Below are positions 1 through 7,619 of a stretch of DNA of 40,413 bases, piece by piece; positions within the stretch are counted from its first letter, which is position 1, and every line of letters starts with the position of its first letter. The stretch is from Hyphomicrobiales bacterium. GTDB lineage: Bacteria; Pseudomonadota; Alphaproteobacteria; Rhizobiales; Beijerinckiaceae. The stretch spans positions 1-40,413 of the forward strand of contig JAQGJX010000062.1 in NCBI GenBank assembly GCA_028290405.1, written 5' to 3'. The translations under genes were made by a program, and so were the position numbers. The notes beneath the pieces are model-generated. The model saw only the letters and a program-made list of their open reading frames with translations. It searched no databases and was not told the DNA's origin.

Positions 1-642
1 GCGCGCGAGCGTGCGCGCCAGCGCGCCCCAGCCGCAGCCGATCTCCAGCACGCTCTGGCCGGGCGCCATGTCGAGCAGATCGCGGATGCGCGCCAACTTC
101 GCGGCCTGCGCCTCCTCCAGCGTCTCCTGCGCGCCCTCTGCGTAAAGCGCGGACGAATAGGTCATGCTCTCGTCGAGCCAGCGGCTGTAGAAGTCGTTGC
201 CCAGGTCGTAATGGGCGACGATGTTGCGGCGGCTGCCGCGCTTCGTGTTGGCGCGCGCGAAATGGCGCAGCCGGTTGAACGTGCGCGCTATGAGGCTGCC
301 GCCGATGGCCGATTCCAGCGAGCGGTAATTCTCCGCCACGAGCAGGATGACCGCGGTGAGGTCGGGCGTCGTCCAGTCGCCGTCCATGTAGGCTTCCGCA
401 AATCCGACGTCTCCGCCCATCGCCAGACGTCGCAGCGCGCGCCAGCGATGGATGACGATAGACGCCTCCGGCCCTGCAGCCGCGCCTTCATGCACAAGGC
501 GCCCGCCGCCCGGCGTGTGAATGGTCGCCCGCCCCGCATGGACGCGCTGGAGCAAGGGATGGATGAGCGCTGCGAACGCGGCGTCCACGCCAGCGGGCGA
601 ACTGGCGCCGCCCGCCACTTGATCCTCGGAATTCATCGACAT
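1..642 (-). CDS. Cyclopropane-fatty-acyl-phospholipid synthase family methyltransferase (partial, 3' end cut by window edge)
   Basis: The 214 visible codons cover the N-terminal half of a CFA-synthase-type enzyme, which transfers a methyl group from SAM to the double bond of an unsaturated membrane phospholipid acyl chain. The N-terminal region has the family's lipid-carrying features (GDVGFAEAYMDGDW, then HYDLGNDFY near residues 142-150). The SAM-binding glycine motif EIGCGWGALA is near residue 200, just before the window edge. ATG at 642 is chosen because a GAGG lies just upstream and because it follows the DUF1365 stop by only 7 bases. It is the third gene of a leftward operon after the FAD oxidoreductase and DUF1365 genes. 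A second CFA-like gene lies at 3762-4790, so the cluster encodes two such methyltransferases. Confidence 0.9.
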   Translation of the reverse strand, partial: MSMNSEDQVAGGASSPAGVDAAFAALIHPLLQRVHAGRATIHTPGGGRLVHEGAAAGPEASIVIHRWRALRRLAMGGDVGFAEAYMDGDWTTPDLTAVILLVAENYRSLESAIGGSLIARTFNRLRHFARANTKRGSRRNIVAHYDLGNDFYSRWLDESMTYSSALYAEGAQETLEEAQAAKLARIRDLLDMAPGQSVLEIGCGWGALARTLAR

Positions 643-649
643 GAGGACC

Positions 650-1432
650 TCAGGACTTGCTGCGCGGAACGATGGTGACCGGGATGTCCGGCGCTTTGGG
701 ACGTTCCACCAGCTTCACGCCCTTCCACCATAACTTCAGCGCCTCCCAGTGAATGCCGCCGATGACTTTCAGCATCATCAGCGGATGCGAGGCCAGCGCG
801 CGCAGCAGGGCGCCGTCGCTCAGCTCCACCCGCTTCGTCGCATGCACGGCCATGATGAGCGCGCCGTCGCCGTCCGATCCCCGCACGCCGACGACGAGTC
901 CGGCCGGATCGGGATCGATCCGGAAATCGTAGGTCATGTCCATGGACATGAACGGCGAGACGTAGAACCGCTTGGCGCACGCGCTGCGCACCGGTTCGCC
1001 CGGCGCCGCAGGCCCGCCCATGACATAGGCGTGCCGCTCGCCGAACGTGTTGTTCACCTCGCACACGACTGCCTCCAGCGCGCCGTCGCGGCGATGGCAG
1101 AAGAACACGCTGATGGGATTGAACGCGTAGCCGAGGATGCGCGGGATCGTCAGAACCCGGACAGGCCCGCCGTCGGGCGCGAACCCGGCCTGCGTCGCCA
1201 GCGCCTCGATCTGCGCCTTCAGGGGCTGGCCGGGCGAGAAGCCGTAATCCGCCTCGCGGAACGAAAACAGGTTGAACCGCTCCCGAGAGAACAGCCGCAG
1301 GCGTTTGTCCAGCGCCGGCAGTTCGTCAAGGTCGAGCAGCAGCGAGAAGATGCGGTAGCGTAGATGATGGCGCCTGGGGCGCAGCCGGCGATGCATCACA
1401 TAGCCGACGTGAAGCGCCGACGCGGCGGTCAT
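650..1432 (-). CDS. DUF1365 family protein
   Basis: The 260-residue protein matches DUF1365, whose genes usually sit between an FAD-dependent oxidoreductase and a CFA synthase. The biochemical role is not firmly established and a lipid-modification role is inferred from context. Visible family motifs are the N-terminal HxRLRPxRHxxRYRIFSLLLDLDEL block, a central ILGYAFNPISVFFCHR block, the VNNTFGERHAY segment and the KRFYVSPFMSMDMTYDFR stretch. The start is ATG at 1432, which overlaps the upstream oxidoreductase stop as ATGA and implies translational coupling. An upstream in-frame start at 1510 would add 26 arginine-rich residues lying wholly inside the oxidoreductase gene, so it was rejected. 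Confidence 0.92.
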   Translation of the reverse strand: MTAASALHVGYVMHRRLRPRRHHLRYRIFSLLLDLDELPALDKRLRLFSRERFNLFSFREADYGFSPGQPLKAQIEALATQAGFAPDGGPVRVLTIPRILGYAFNPISVFFCHRRDGALEAVVCEVNNTFGERHAYVMGGPAAPGEPVRSACAKRFYVSPFMSMDMTYDFRIDPDPAGLVVGVRGSDGDGALIMAVHATKRVELSDGALLRALASHPLMMLKVIGGIHWEALKLWWKGVKLVERPKAPDIPVTIVPRSKS

Positions 1433-2823
1433 GGCGCGAGGCCCAGGGGCGAGGCGACGACGGGCGCCGGGCCGACGAAGATGCGGCCGGATTCGTTGTC
1501 GACCGACCATGGCCGGCGCACGCCGCCGAGCGCCTCGGCCACCGCAAGGCCAGCCTGCGCGCCGTCCTCATGGAAGCCCGCGCCCATCCAGGCCCCGCAG
1601 AACCACGTGTTGCGCACGCCCTGAAGGCCCCACACCTGCGGCTGGGAAAGAATGGCCTGCGTGTCGAACAGCGGGTGCTCGTACATTTCCTCGCGCACCA
1701 CCAGGTCGGGGCGCGGCTCCTCGACCGGGTTCAGGGTGACGAAGAAATGGCGTTCGGGCGGCAGGGTCTGCAACAGGTTCATCCAATAGGTCACGGCGGG
1801 CGGCTCGACATCCGCCCCGCCGCTGCGGGCGAGGTAGTTCCAGCTCGACCACACCGCGCGGCGCTTGGGCATCAGGGCCTGGTCGCTGTGCAGGATAGCG
1901 CGGTTGGGCGCATATTTGAACGCGCCCAGAATGCGCCGCTCGTGGGCGTCGGCGTCGGACAGCATCCGCAGGGTCTGGTCGGCGTGGGTCGCCATGACGA
2001 CATGGTCGAACGTCTCCACGCCGCCCGCCCCGTCCACGATGGTCACGCCGCCCGCGTGGCGCTGGACGCTTGCGACGGGCGTTGCGAGCCTGATGTTCGA
2101 GGCCCCGATGGCGTCGGCCAGCTTCTCCACATAGGCGCGCGATCCGCCGTGCACCGTGCGCCACGCGGGGCGCGCGCCCAAAGCCAGCAGGCCATGATTG
2201 TCGCAGAAGCGGATGAAGGCGGCGGCGGGATAATCGGCGACGCGGCCCGCTGGCGTCGACCAGATGGCCGCCGCCATGGGATAGAGATGGTCCTGCCGGA
2301 AGGGCTGACCGAAGCGCCCCTCGTCGAGGTAGTCGCCCAGCGTCATCTGCGACAGGTCGCGGGTCTCGCGGGACGCCTTGCGGTAGAAGCGCACCAGATC
2401 GGCCAGCATGGACCAGAAACGCGGGCGCACGAGATTGCGCCTCTGTCCGAAGATTCCGCGAAAGCCCGTGCCGGAATATTCCAGCGCGCCGCCGTCCACC
2501 GAGACGGCGAACGACATGTCGGCGGGCTTTGTGACGACGCCCAGATGGGCCATCAGGGCTATAAAATTCGGATAAGTCTTTTCATTGAATACGATGAAGC
2601 CGGTGTCCACGGGCGTGCGGTCCACCCCTTCCCCGACCACGACAGTGTTGCTGTGCCCGCCCAGACGCGGCGCAGCCTCATAAAGGGACACTGCGTGCCG
2701 CTTGCCGAGGAGCCAGGCCGCCGACAGGCCGGATATTCCGGAGCCAACGACGGCGATCCGGAGCGGCCGGGAATTCTCGTTCAAGGCAGCCTCACCGCTG
2801 AAAGGAAAGTTACTCGCGCACAT
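1429..2823 (-). CDS. FAD-dependent amine-oxidase-like oxidoreductase (COG2907 type)
   Basis: The 464-residue flavoprotein has an N-terminal dinucleotide-binding motif (VVGSGISGLSAAWLL, glycines near 27, 29 and 32), the following EAAPRLGGHSNTV segment, and a C-terminal FAD-contact region (TWFCGAWMGAGFHEDG). Such proteins are consistently encoded with DUF1365 and CFA synthases. In Rhodobacter sphaeroides relatives of this gene set belong to the singlet-oxygen response and to methylated or furan fatty acid synthesis, which makes acyl-chain desaturation or oxidation a reasonable inference. It is the first gene of the leftward operon. The annotated ATG leaves only about a dozen bases after the predicted transcription start. 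A TTG at 2784 with GAGG upstream is a good alternative start and would remove 13 residues. Confidence 0.92.
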   Translation of the reverse strand: MCASNFPFSGEAALNENSRPLRIAVVGSGISGLSAAWLLGKRHAVSLYEAAPRLGGHSNTVVVGEGVDRTPVDTGFIVFNEKTYPNFIALMAHLGVVTKPADMSFAVSVDGGALEYSGTGFRGIFGQRRNLVRPRFWSMLADLVRFYRKASRETRDLSQMTLGDYLDEGRFGQPFRQDHLYPMAAAIWSTPAGRVADYPAAAFIRFCDNHGLLALGARPAWRTVHGGSRAYVEKLADAIGASNIRLATPVASVQRHAGGVTIVDGAGGVETFDHVVMATHADQTLRMLSDADAHERRILGAFKYAPNRAILHSDQALMPKRRAVWSSWNYLARSGGADVEPPAVTYWMNLLQTLPPERHFFVTLNPVEEPRPDLVVREEMYEHPLFDTQAILSQPQVWGLQGVRNTWFCGAWMGAGFHEDGAQAGLAVAEALGGVRRPWSVDNESGRIFVGPAPVVASPLGLAP

Positions 2824-2842
2824 TTCCGGTAACGGATGTGTT

Positions 2843-2868
2843 TACGGAGCCTGCCTCGAGCCGGATCA
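2843..2868 (-). promoter_or_regulatory. ECF11 (RpoE/ChrR)-type promoter for the FAD oxidoreductase operon
   Basis: On the minus strand TGATCC (plus 2863-2868) is followed after exactly 16 bases by CGTA (plus 2843-2846), then AACA. This equals TGATCC-N18-TAAAC, close to the TGATCC-N18-TAAGA pattern known for Rhodobacter RpoE. The -35 element is one arm of an inverted repeat whose other arm is the -35 of the divergent promoter. Confidence 0.75.
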
Positions 2869-2874
2869 CAACCG

Positions 2875-2900
2875 TGATCCGAATAGAGCCGCCCGCCGTA
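2875..2900 (+). promoter_or_regulatory. ECF11 (RpoE/ChrR)-type promoter for the DUF1295-CFA operon
   Basis: TGATCC (2875-2880) is followed after 16 bases by CGTA (2897-2900), the same architecture as the divergent site. The DUF1295 start codon is 53 bases further on, leaving a normal 5' leader with a GGAGG Shine-Dalgarno sequence. Confidence 0.72.
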
Positions 2901-2953
2901 GCTTGCGAGGGTCCGTGCGGGACGCTTCGCCTCGCGCGCCGGAGGGTTTCCTC

Positions 2954-3757
2954 ATGTTCATCCCGCTGCTGCTGGCCGCGCTGTTCCTCAGCGCCGCGAT
3001 GGCGTTCGCATGGCGCGTGCAGCGCGCGAGCGGCAATTCCGGCTGGATCGACACGATCTGGTCGTTCGCCGTGGGCGCCGCGGCGCTCGGCCTCGCGTTA
3101 TGGCCCACGGCGGGCCAGGACGGCGTGACGCCGCGCCAGATTCTGGTCGCGGGATTCATCGGCCTGTGGTCCCTGCGTCTTGGCGGCTATATCGCGTTTC
3201 GCAGCAAGGGCGCGGGCGAGGATCCGCGCTACGCCTGGCTGATGCAGGAATGGGGCGCGGACGCGTCGCGGCGGCTGTTCCTGTTCCTGCAGGCGCAGGC
3301 GCTCGCAGGCCTCGTGTTGGCGGCGGCCGTCGCCCTTGCGGCGCGCAACCCCGCCCCGGCGCTTCGCCTGGTGGATGGGCTGGGGGTTCTCGTGTTTATC
3401 GTCGCGCTCGGCGGCGCGGCTTTGGCGGACGAGCAGTTGCGGCGCTTCAAGGCCGATCCCGCCCATCGCGGCATGGTGTGCGACACCGGGCTGTGGGGGC
3501 TTTCGCGCCACCCCAATTACTTCTTCGAATGGCTCGGCTGGATGGCCTATCCGCTGCTGGCGCTGGGCTATGCGCCGGGCCTGCTGGCCTTTGCCGCGCC
3601 CGCCCTCATGTATCTGCTGCTCGTCCACGCCTCCGGCATTCCGCCGCTCGAGGCCCACATGGAGCGCTCGCGGGGCGCGGCGTTCGCCGCCTATCGCGCG
3701 CGCGTCAACGCGTTCTTTCCCGGGCCCGCCAAAGCGGCCCGCACCCCTCGGAGCTGA
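2954..3757 (+). CDS. DUF1295 family membrane protein (steroid 5-alpha-reductase-like fold)
   Basis: The 267-residue integral membrane protein begins with a hydrophobic helix (MFIPLLLAALFLSAAMAF) and has several more membrane spans. It carries the DUF1295 signatures: SGWIDTIWSF near residue 30 and the C-terminal GLWGLSRHPNYFFEWLGWM block near 180-200, where isoprenylcysteine-methyltransferase and steroid-reductase relatives bind cofactor. The family is often encoded beside CFA synthases; a reductase acting on an unsaturated lipid is inferred. ATG at 2954 has GGAGG at 2941-2945, and an upstream extension would run through the promoter region. It is followed by the second CFA-like gene with a 4-base gap, so the two form an operon under the sigma-E-type promoter at 2875. 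Confidence 0.9.
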   Translation: MFIPLLLAALFLSAAMAFAWRVQRASGNSGWIDTIWSFAVGAAALGLALWPTAGQDGVTPRQILVAGFIGLWSLRLGGYIAFRSKGAGEDPRYAWLMQEWGADASRRLFLFLQAQALAGLVLAAAVALAARNPAPALRLVDGLGVLVFIVALGGAALADEQLRRFKADPAHRGMVCDTGLWGLSRHPNYFFEWLGWMAYPLLALGYAPGLLAFAAPALMYLLLVHASGIPPLEAHMERSRGAAFAAYRARVNAFFPGPAKAARTPRS

Positions 3758-3761
3758 CGTC

Positions 3762-4790
3762 ATGAGCATGATCGCCGCCGCCACGCGGATCGTCGAACGC
3801 GCGCCCCTGCCCGATTTCCTCACGCTGATGGGGGTCGATTACCTCGTCGGGCGCACGCGCAAGCGCCTCTCCGCCATGCCGCAGAGCAACGAGACCGTCT
3901 TCGCGCGCGAAATGACCGACTTCGCGATCGCGGAGCACACGAAGGCCGCCAACGAGCAGCATTACGAGTTGCCCGAAGCCTTCTTCGGCCTCGTGCTGGG
4001 ACCGCGCCGCAAATACTCTTCCTGCCTTTATGGCGAGGGCGCGCAAACGCTGGAGGAAGCGGAGATCGCCGCGCTCGACGAGACCATGGCGCATGCGCAA
4101 CTCGCGGACGGCCAGCGCATCCTGGAACTGGGATGCGGCTGGGGTTCGCTGTCCCTGTCCATGGCGGCGCGCTTTCCCAACGCGCGGATCACCGCCGTGT
4201 CGAACTCGCATTCGCAGCGCGGCTACATCACGCAAGCCGCCGCCGCGCGGGGGCTGACGAACCTTGAGGTTGTCACCTGCGACATGAACGTCTTCGAGGC
4301 GAAGGGCGATTTCGACCGCATCGTGTCAGTGGAGATGTTCGAGCACATGGCCAATTGGGAGGCGCTGCTGGGGCGCGCGCGCCGGTGGCTGCAGCCCGAC
4401 GGGCGCATGTTCATGCACGTGTTCAGCCACCGCCAGCAGCCCTACCGTTTCGAGACGGCGGACCGTGCGGACTGGATCGCCCAGCATTTCTTTACAGGCG
4501 GCATCATGCCCAGCCACGGCCTCATCCGCCATTTCGGCGCGCATTTCGACGTGGCTCAAGAATGGCGCTGGAGCGGCGAGCACTATCGCCGCACCGCGAT
4601 GGACTGGCTGGCGAACTTCGACGCGCACCGCGAGGCGGTGTCGCAGCTCATGCAGGAAACCTACGGGGCTGACGCGGCGCTCTGGACCCGCCGCTGGCGC
4701 CTGTTCTTCCTCGCCACCGCAGGCCTGTTCGGCCATCGCGGCGGCGACGAGTGGGGCGTGAGCCACTACCTTCTCAAGCCTGCGGGATAG
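3762..4790 (+). CDS. CFA-synthase-like SAM-dependent methyltransferase
   Basis: The 342-residue protein is a class I methyltransferase of the CFA/mycolic-acid methyltransferase family. The SAM site LELGCGWGSLSLSMA lies near residues 121-135, with HYELPEAFF near 67-75 and VSVEMFEHMANWEALL near 190-205. It is shorter than E. coli-type CFA synthase (about 380 residues) because it lacks most of the N-terminal lipid-binding domain, unlike the gene at 1-642. It probably methylates an unsaturated fatty acyl chain. Relatives include the UfaM-type enzymes of furan fatty acid synthesis; that assignment is inference. It is the second gene of the rightward operon. Its stop is 25 bases from that of the convergent DUF2177 gene. 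Confidence 0.9.
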   Translation: MSMIAAATRIVERAPLPDFLTLMGVDYLVGRTRKRLSAMPQSNETVFAREMTDFAIAEHTKAANEQHYELPEAFFGLVLGPRRKYSSCLYGEGAQTLEEAEIAALDETMAHAQLADGQRILELGCGWGSLSLSMAARFPNARITAVSNSHSQRGYITQAAAARGLTNLEVVTCDMNVFEAKGDFDRIVSVEMFEHMANWEALLGRARRWLQPDGRMFMHVFSHRQQPYRFETADRADWIAQHFFTGGIMPSHGLIRHFGAHFDVAQEWRWSGEHYRRTAMDWLANFDAHREAVSQLMQETYGADAALWTRRWRLFFLATAGLFGHRGGDEWGVSHYLLKPAG

Positions 4791-4815
4791 CGGGCCCGGG
4801 CGCATGCTCTCCCGC

Positions 4816-5229
4816 TCAGGAGGGCGCGCCCGCCACCGCTCGCGCGGCCGCAAAACCCGCGGCCGCCGAAACGGCCGTAAGCACGGAGCCCCATGTCATG
4901 TCGATCAGCGTGAGGGACAGCGTCCAGGCCTTCAGGGTCGCGTGATTGGTGAGGTCGTACGTGCCGTACGCGATGCAGCCCAGCGCGGCGCCCATCAGCA
5001 GCGCAGTGCTGACCTTGTCCGAGCCGACGGCGGGCGAGACCGCAAAGAGCAGAACGCCGCCGATATAGAGCAGATAAAACACAATGGCGGGCGCGACGCG
5101 GAAGCCATCGAGCAGGATGTCGCCCAGCACCGGGCGGTAAAGCGCCTTGCCCATCAACGTGAGCCAGACGGAGTCGAGTACCAGCATGGCCAGCGCGGCG
5201 GCGACGTAGGCGGTGATCCAGAATTTCAT
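4816..5229 (-). CDS. DUF2177 family membrane protein
   Basis: The small (137-residue) hydrophobic protein has four likely membrane helices: residues about 4-24, 43-63, 72-92 and 109-130. Family motifs are LDSVWLTLMGKALYRPVLGDIL near residue 21 and GTYDLTNHATLKAW near 90. Function is unknown, but DUF2177 genes recur in clusters with CFA synthase, DUF1295 and the FAD oxidoreductase. The ATG at 5229 directly follows a promoter of the same sigma-E type as those of the lipid operons, so it is predicted to be a separately transcribed member of the same regulon. A much longer open frame extending upstream overlaps the neighbouring binding-protein gene and is not credible. Confidence 0.85.
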   Translation of the reverse strand: MKFWITAYVAAALAMLVLDSVWLTLMGKALYRPVLGDILLDGFRVAPAIVFYLLYIGGVLLFAVSPAVGSDKVSTALLMGAALGCIAYGTYDLTNHATLKAWTLSLTLIDMTWGSVLTAVSAAAGFAAARAVAGAPS

Positions 5230-5238
5230 GGAAAGGCT

Positions 5239-5267
5239 CCGGGAGACGTTCTGGTTACGTCTCCCGG
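5239..5267 (-). terminator. Perfect 11-bp stem-loop, possible terminator of the binding-protein gene
   Basis: CCGGGAGACGT and ACGTCTCCCGG pair perfectly around a 7-base loop. It lies 28 bases after the stop of the binding-protein gene at 5295, as expected for a terminator, but it has no T-run. It overlaps the -10 of the DUF2177 promoter, so a role in the DNA or in the start of that transcript is also possible. Confidence 0.45.
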
Positions 5268-5281
5268 CGGGCTCCGGATCA
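5256..5281 (-). promoter_or_regulatory. ECF11 (RpoE/ChrR)-type promoter for the DUF2177 gene
   Basis: On the minus strand TGATCC (plus 5276-5281) is followed after 16 bases by CGTA (plus 5256-5259) and then ACC. This is the third occurrence of the TGATCC-N16-CGTA arrangement, 27 bases upstream of the DUF2177 ATG. The -10 region lies inside a perfect hairpin at 5239-5267. Confidence 0.72.
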
Positions 5282-5294
5282 AAACGCCCGGCGA

Positions 5295-6314
5295 TCAGGC
5301 CGAACCATAGATCTGGCGGGCGAGCTGGTTCATTTCGTCGAGCTTGTGGGCCGTCGTGGTGCCGAGCAGCTTCACGTCCACGAAGGGGCGCAGGTGCGCG
5401 GGGATTTTCTCCCCCATGCCCACCAGAGCCGGCTTGAAGCCCTCGCCGGCCAGCGCGACCTGCTGCGGCTCCTCCAGCATGTATTCGATGAACAGGCGCG
5501 CGGCGCTGGGCTGCGGCGCGTCCTTTAGGACCGCCATGCAGAACGGCACGTACGGCACGCCCTCCGCGGGGACCACGCATTGCACCGGCAGGCCCTTGAG
5601 GCCGTTCAACTCGGAGACGTTGAACGGCAGGTAGAGCGAGAACTCGCCGCGCGCGAGGCGGCGCTGGCTTTCGGGGAAGATGCGGCTGAAAACGACGTTC
5701 TGCGCGGCCATCTTCTCGTGAAACTCCCGGCCGAACGCGTTCAGCGTCGCCTCGAACCACACAGCCCCGGCGCCCGCCGCGCGCGGATCGTCGGAGAGGA
5801 TCTTGCCCTTCCACTTGGGATCGGCAAAGTCGCGCCAGCTCTTTGGCACATCGTCGCCCTTCACCAGATTGGTGTTGATGAGCGACGCGAAATTGCCGAC
5901 GCACAGCGGCGCTATGGTGCCGTCCGCCGCAAGCTGCTTGTCGATCTTGTCGAGCCCGGCGATCGGGCCGTGGGGTTGGAAGGCGCCGTCCTTCTCCTGG
6001 TTCACCAGCGTGGTCATGCCGGTGAACGTGCAACTCGCCACCGTGCGGCCGGTCGCCTGCTCGACGCGAATGCGCTCGCGGATTTCCGTCGTGCGGCCGT
6101 CCAGCACGTCGACCGAGATGCCGATGGCGCTGGCGAACTGCGCACCGAGGCGTCGCACGACAGGAAAGTTGCTGCCGTTGTAGATGATGAGCTTGCCGTC
6201 CTTCTTGGCGGCCGCCACCAGGGCGTCCTTTGCGCCCTGCGCGAAGGCGCCGCGCGGCGCGAGCGCAAGGCTCGCGGCGCCCGCCAGCACTGTGCGTCTA
6301 TCAATCGAAGCCAT
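5295..6314 (-). CDS. ABC transporter substrate-binding protein, iron(III)/AfuA-like (COG1840), orphan
   Basis: The 339-residue protein has an N-terminal secretion signal with a Tat-like twin-arginine motif (DRRTVLAGAASLALAPRGAFA), then a periplasmic type-II binding fold. Segments such as KLIIYNGSNFPVVRRLGAQFASAIGISVDVLDG and the C-terminal FIEYMLEEPQQVALAGEGFKP are typical of the COG1840 family, which binds ferric iron, thiamine or small organic acids; the ligand here cannot be read from sequence. No permease or ATPase gene adjoins it. It follows the leftward amidohydrolase gene by 69 bases, so it may deliver a substrate for that enzyme. Downstream is a perfect hairpin. Confidence 0.85.
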   Translation of the reverse strand: MASIDRRTVLAGAASLALAPRGAFAQGAKDALVAAAKKDGKLIIYNGSNFPVVRRLGAQFASAIGISVDVLDGRTTEIRERIRVEQATGRTVASCTFTGMTTLVNQEKDGAFQPHGPIAGLDKIDKQLAADGTIAPLCVGNFASLINTNLVKGDDVPKSWRDFADPKWKGKILSDDPRAAGAGAVWFEATLNAFGREFHEKMAAQNVVFSRIFPESQRRLARGEFSLYLPFNVSELNGLKGLPVQCVVPAEGVPYVPFCMAVLKDAPQPSAARLFIEYMLEEPQQVALAGEGFKPALVGMGEKIPAHLRPFVDVKLLGTTTAHKLDEMNQLARQIYGSA

Positions 6315-6383
6315 GTTCCCCTCCCCTTTGCGAACCGGCGCGTTGACTGGCCGGTTTCGCTGAAACGTCCGCTCAGGCTGGCG

Positions 6384-7493
6384 TCACAGGTCCAGCCCGT
6401 AGAAAGAGATCGCGTTGCCGCGCAGTATCTTCTGCCGATCCGCCTCCGGCAGCTTCACGTTCAGCGCAAAGCGCGGATCGTCGAAGTCCCAGTGCGGATA
6501 GTCGGTGGCGAACATCAGCCGGTCCACCCCCACCCAGCCGATGAGCTTCTCAAGGTCGCCGGGCCGCTCGGGCTCGTCGATGGGCTGCGTGGTGAACCAG
6601 AGATTGCGGCGTATGTACTCGGACGGCTTCATTTTGAGGTGCGGAACCTCGTCGCGCATCCGCTCGAACGTCTTGTCAAGGCGCCAGGCGAGCGGGGGAA
6701 CCCACGCGCAACCCGGCTCGATGAGCACCACCCGCAGGTTGGGAAAGCGCTCGAACACGCCTTCGATGACGAAGCTCGTCACGAGGGCCTGCATGGATTG
6801 CACGTTCGAGTGATGCTCCTCGAAGTAGTACGACACCCAGCCGGAGCTTGAGACCGCGTGCCCGCCGATGCCGCCGATATGCAGCGCGATGGGCAGGTTG
6901 GCGCGTTCGGCCGCTTCAAAGATCGGCCAGTAGCGCCGGCGCCCGAGCGGCTCGGACGAGCGGGGCGACAGGAGAATTTGCACAAAGCGCGGATCGCCCG
7001 CGCGGCGCTCGATCTCCCGCACGGCGGCGGGCGCGTCCTCATGGGGCACCAGCATGGAGGAGCGCAGGCGCGGCTCGGGATCAAGCCAGGTCGCCGCCAC
7101 CCAATCGTTCAGCGCCGTGCACATGGCGGCGGCGAAGTCGAGGTTTCGCTGCTCGGGCCCGCGCGTGGACAGCGGCACGAGAACGCCCGCCTCCACCCCG
7201 TAGGCGTCCAGATGCTGGCGCTGCATGAACGCGAGGTCCGAACCCGGAGGCGCCCCGCCGGGCGGCCAGGCGTCGTTGCGCGCGATGGCGGCAACCATCC
7301 GCGGATAGCCGATGGTGTCCGAATACATTTCGCGCGAATGGTTGCCGTAGCGGGCCCAATGGTCGCGCCAGCGCTGGGGCAGGAAGGGGACGAGATCCGC
7401 CGGCGAGCGCATGGCCGGGTGTATGTCGCAATCGACGAAGCGGAGCCTTGCGGCTCCATCCCGGACAGCGCGCTGGTCGATGGCGACGTTCAC
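6384..7493 (-). CDS. Amidohydrolase family protein (COG2159, ACMSD-like metal-dependent hydrolase/decarboxylase)
   Basis: The 369-residue TIM-barrel protein belongs to the amidohydrolase-2 family, which includes aminocarboxymuconate-semialdehyde decarboxylase and other aryl or enoate decarboxylases. Metal-site candidates are the D-x-H motif in RFVDCDIHPAM near residue 19, HIGGIGGHAV in the middle of the protein, and the C-terminal FATDYPHWDFDDP. The first motif lacks the HxH pair of true ACMSD, so the precise reaction is open. The start is GTG at 7493 with GGGGAGG upstream; an ATG at 7592 would add 33 residues with no ribosome site. The related gene at 7620 runs divergently, and the orphan binding protein follows downstream. 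Confidence 0.88.
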   Translation of the reverse strand: MNVAIDQRAVRDGAARLRFVDCDIHPAMRSPADLVPFLPQRWRDHWARYGNHSREMYSDTIGYPRMVAAIARNDAWPPGGAPPGSDLAFMQRQHLDAYGVEAGVLVPLSTRGPEQRNLDFAAAMCTALNDWVAATWLDPEPRLRSSMLVPHEDAPAAVREIERRAGDPRFVQILLSPRSSEPLGRRRYWPIFEAAERANLPIALHIGGIGGHAVSSSGWVSYYFEEHHSNVQSMQALVTSFVIEGVFERFPNLRVVLIEPGCAWVPPLAWRLDKTFERMRDEVPHLKMKPSEYIRRNLWFTTQPIDEPERPGDLEKLIGWVGVDRLMFATDYPHWDFDDPRFALNVKLPEADRQKILRGNAISFYGLDL

Positions 7494-7619
7494 GTCACAT
7501 CCTCCCCTTGTTTTCTGACGCTGAATATAGCGCGCGCGCGGGCTTCCACCAAATGCGCGCGAACGCTTGTGCGCCGGCGCCGCGAAAGGCATGATCGCGC
7601 CAAATCAGGGAGGTTTTCT

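Noticed and set aside
1570-2832. 420-codon plus-strand open frame
   Set aside because: Shadow of the FAD oxidoreductase; no motif and it reads through the divergent promoter.
5230-6033. Open frame joining the DUF2177 protein to an upstream minus-strand stretch
   Set aside because: It overlaps the binding-protein gene in another frame; the promoter and ATG at 5229 explain the DUF2177 gene.
6858-7619. Open frame extending the second amidohydrolase far upstream on the plus strand
   Set aside because: It runs antisense to the first amidohydrolase gene and has no family similarity; GGGAGG with TTG at 7620 marks the real start.
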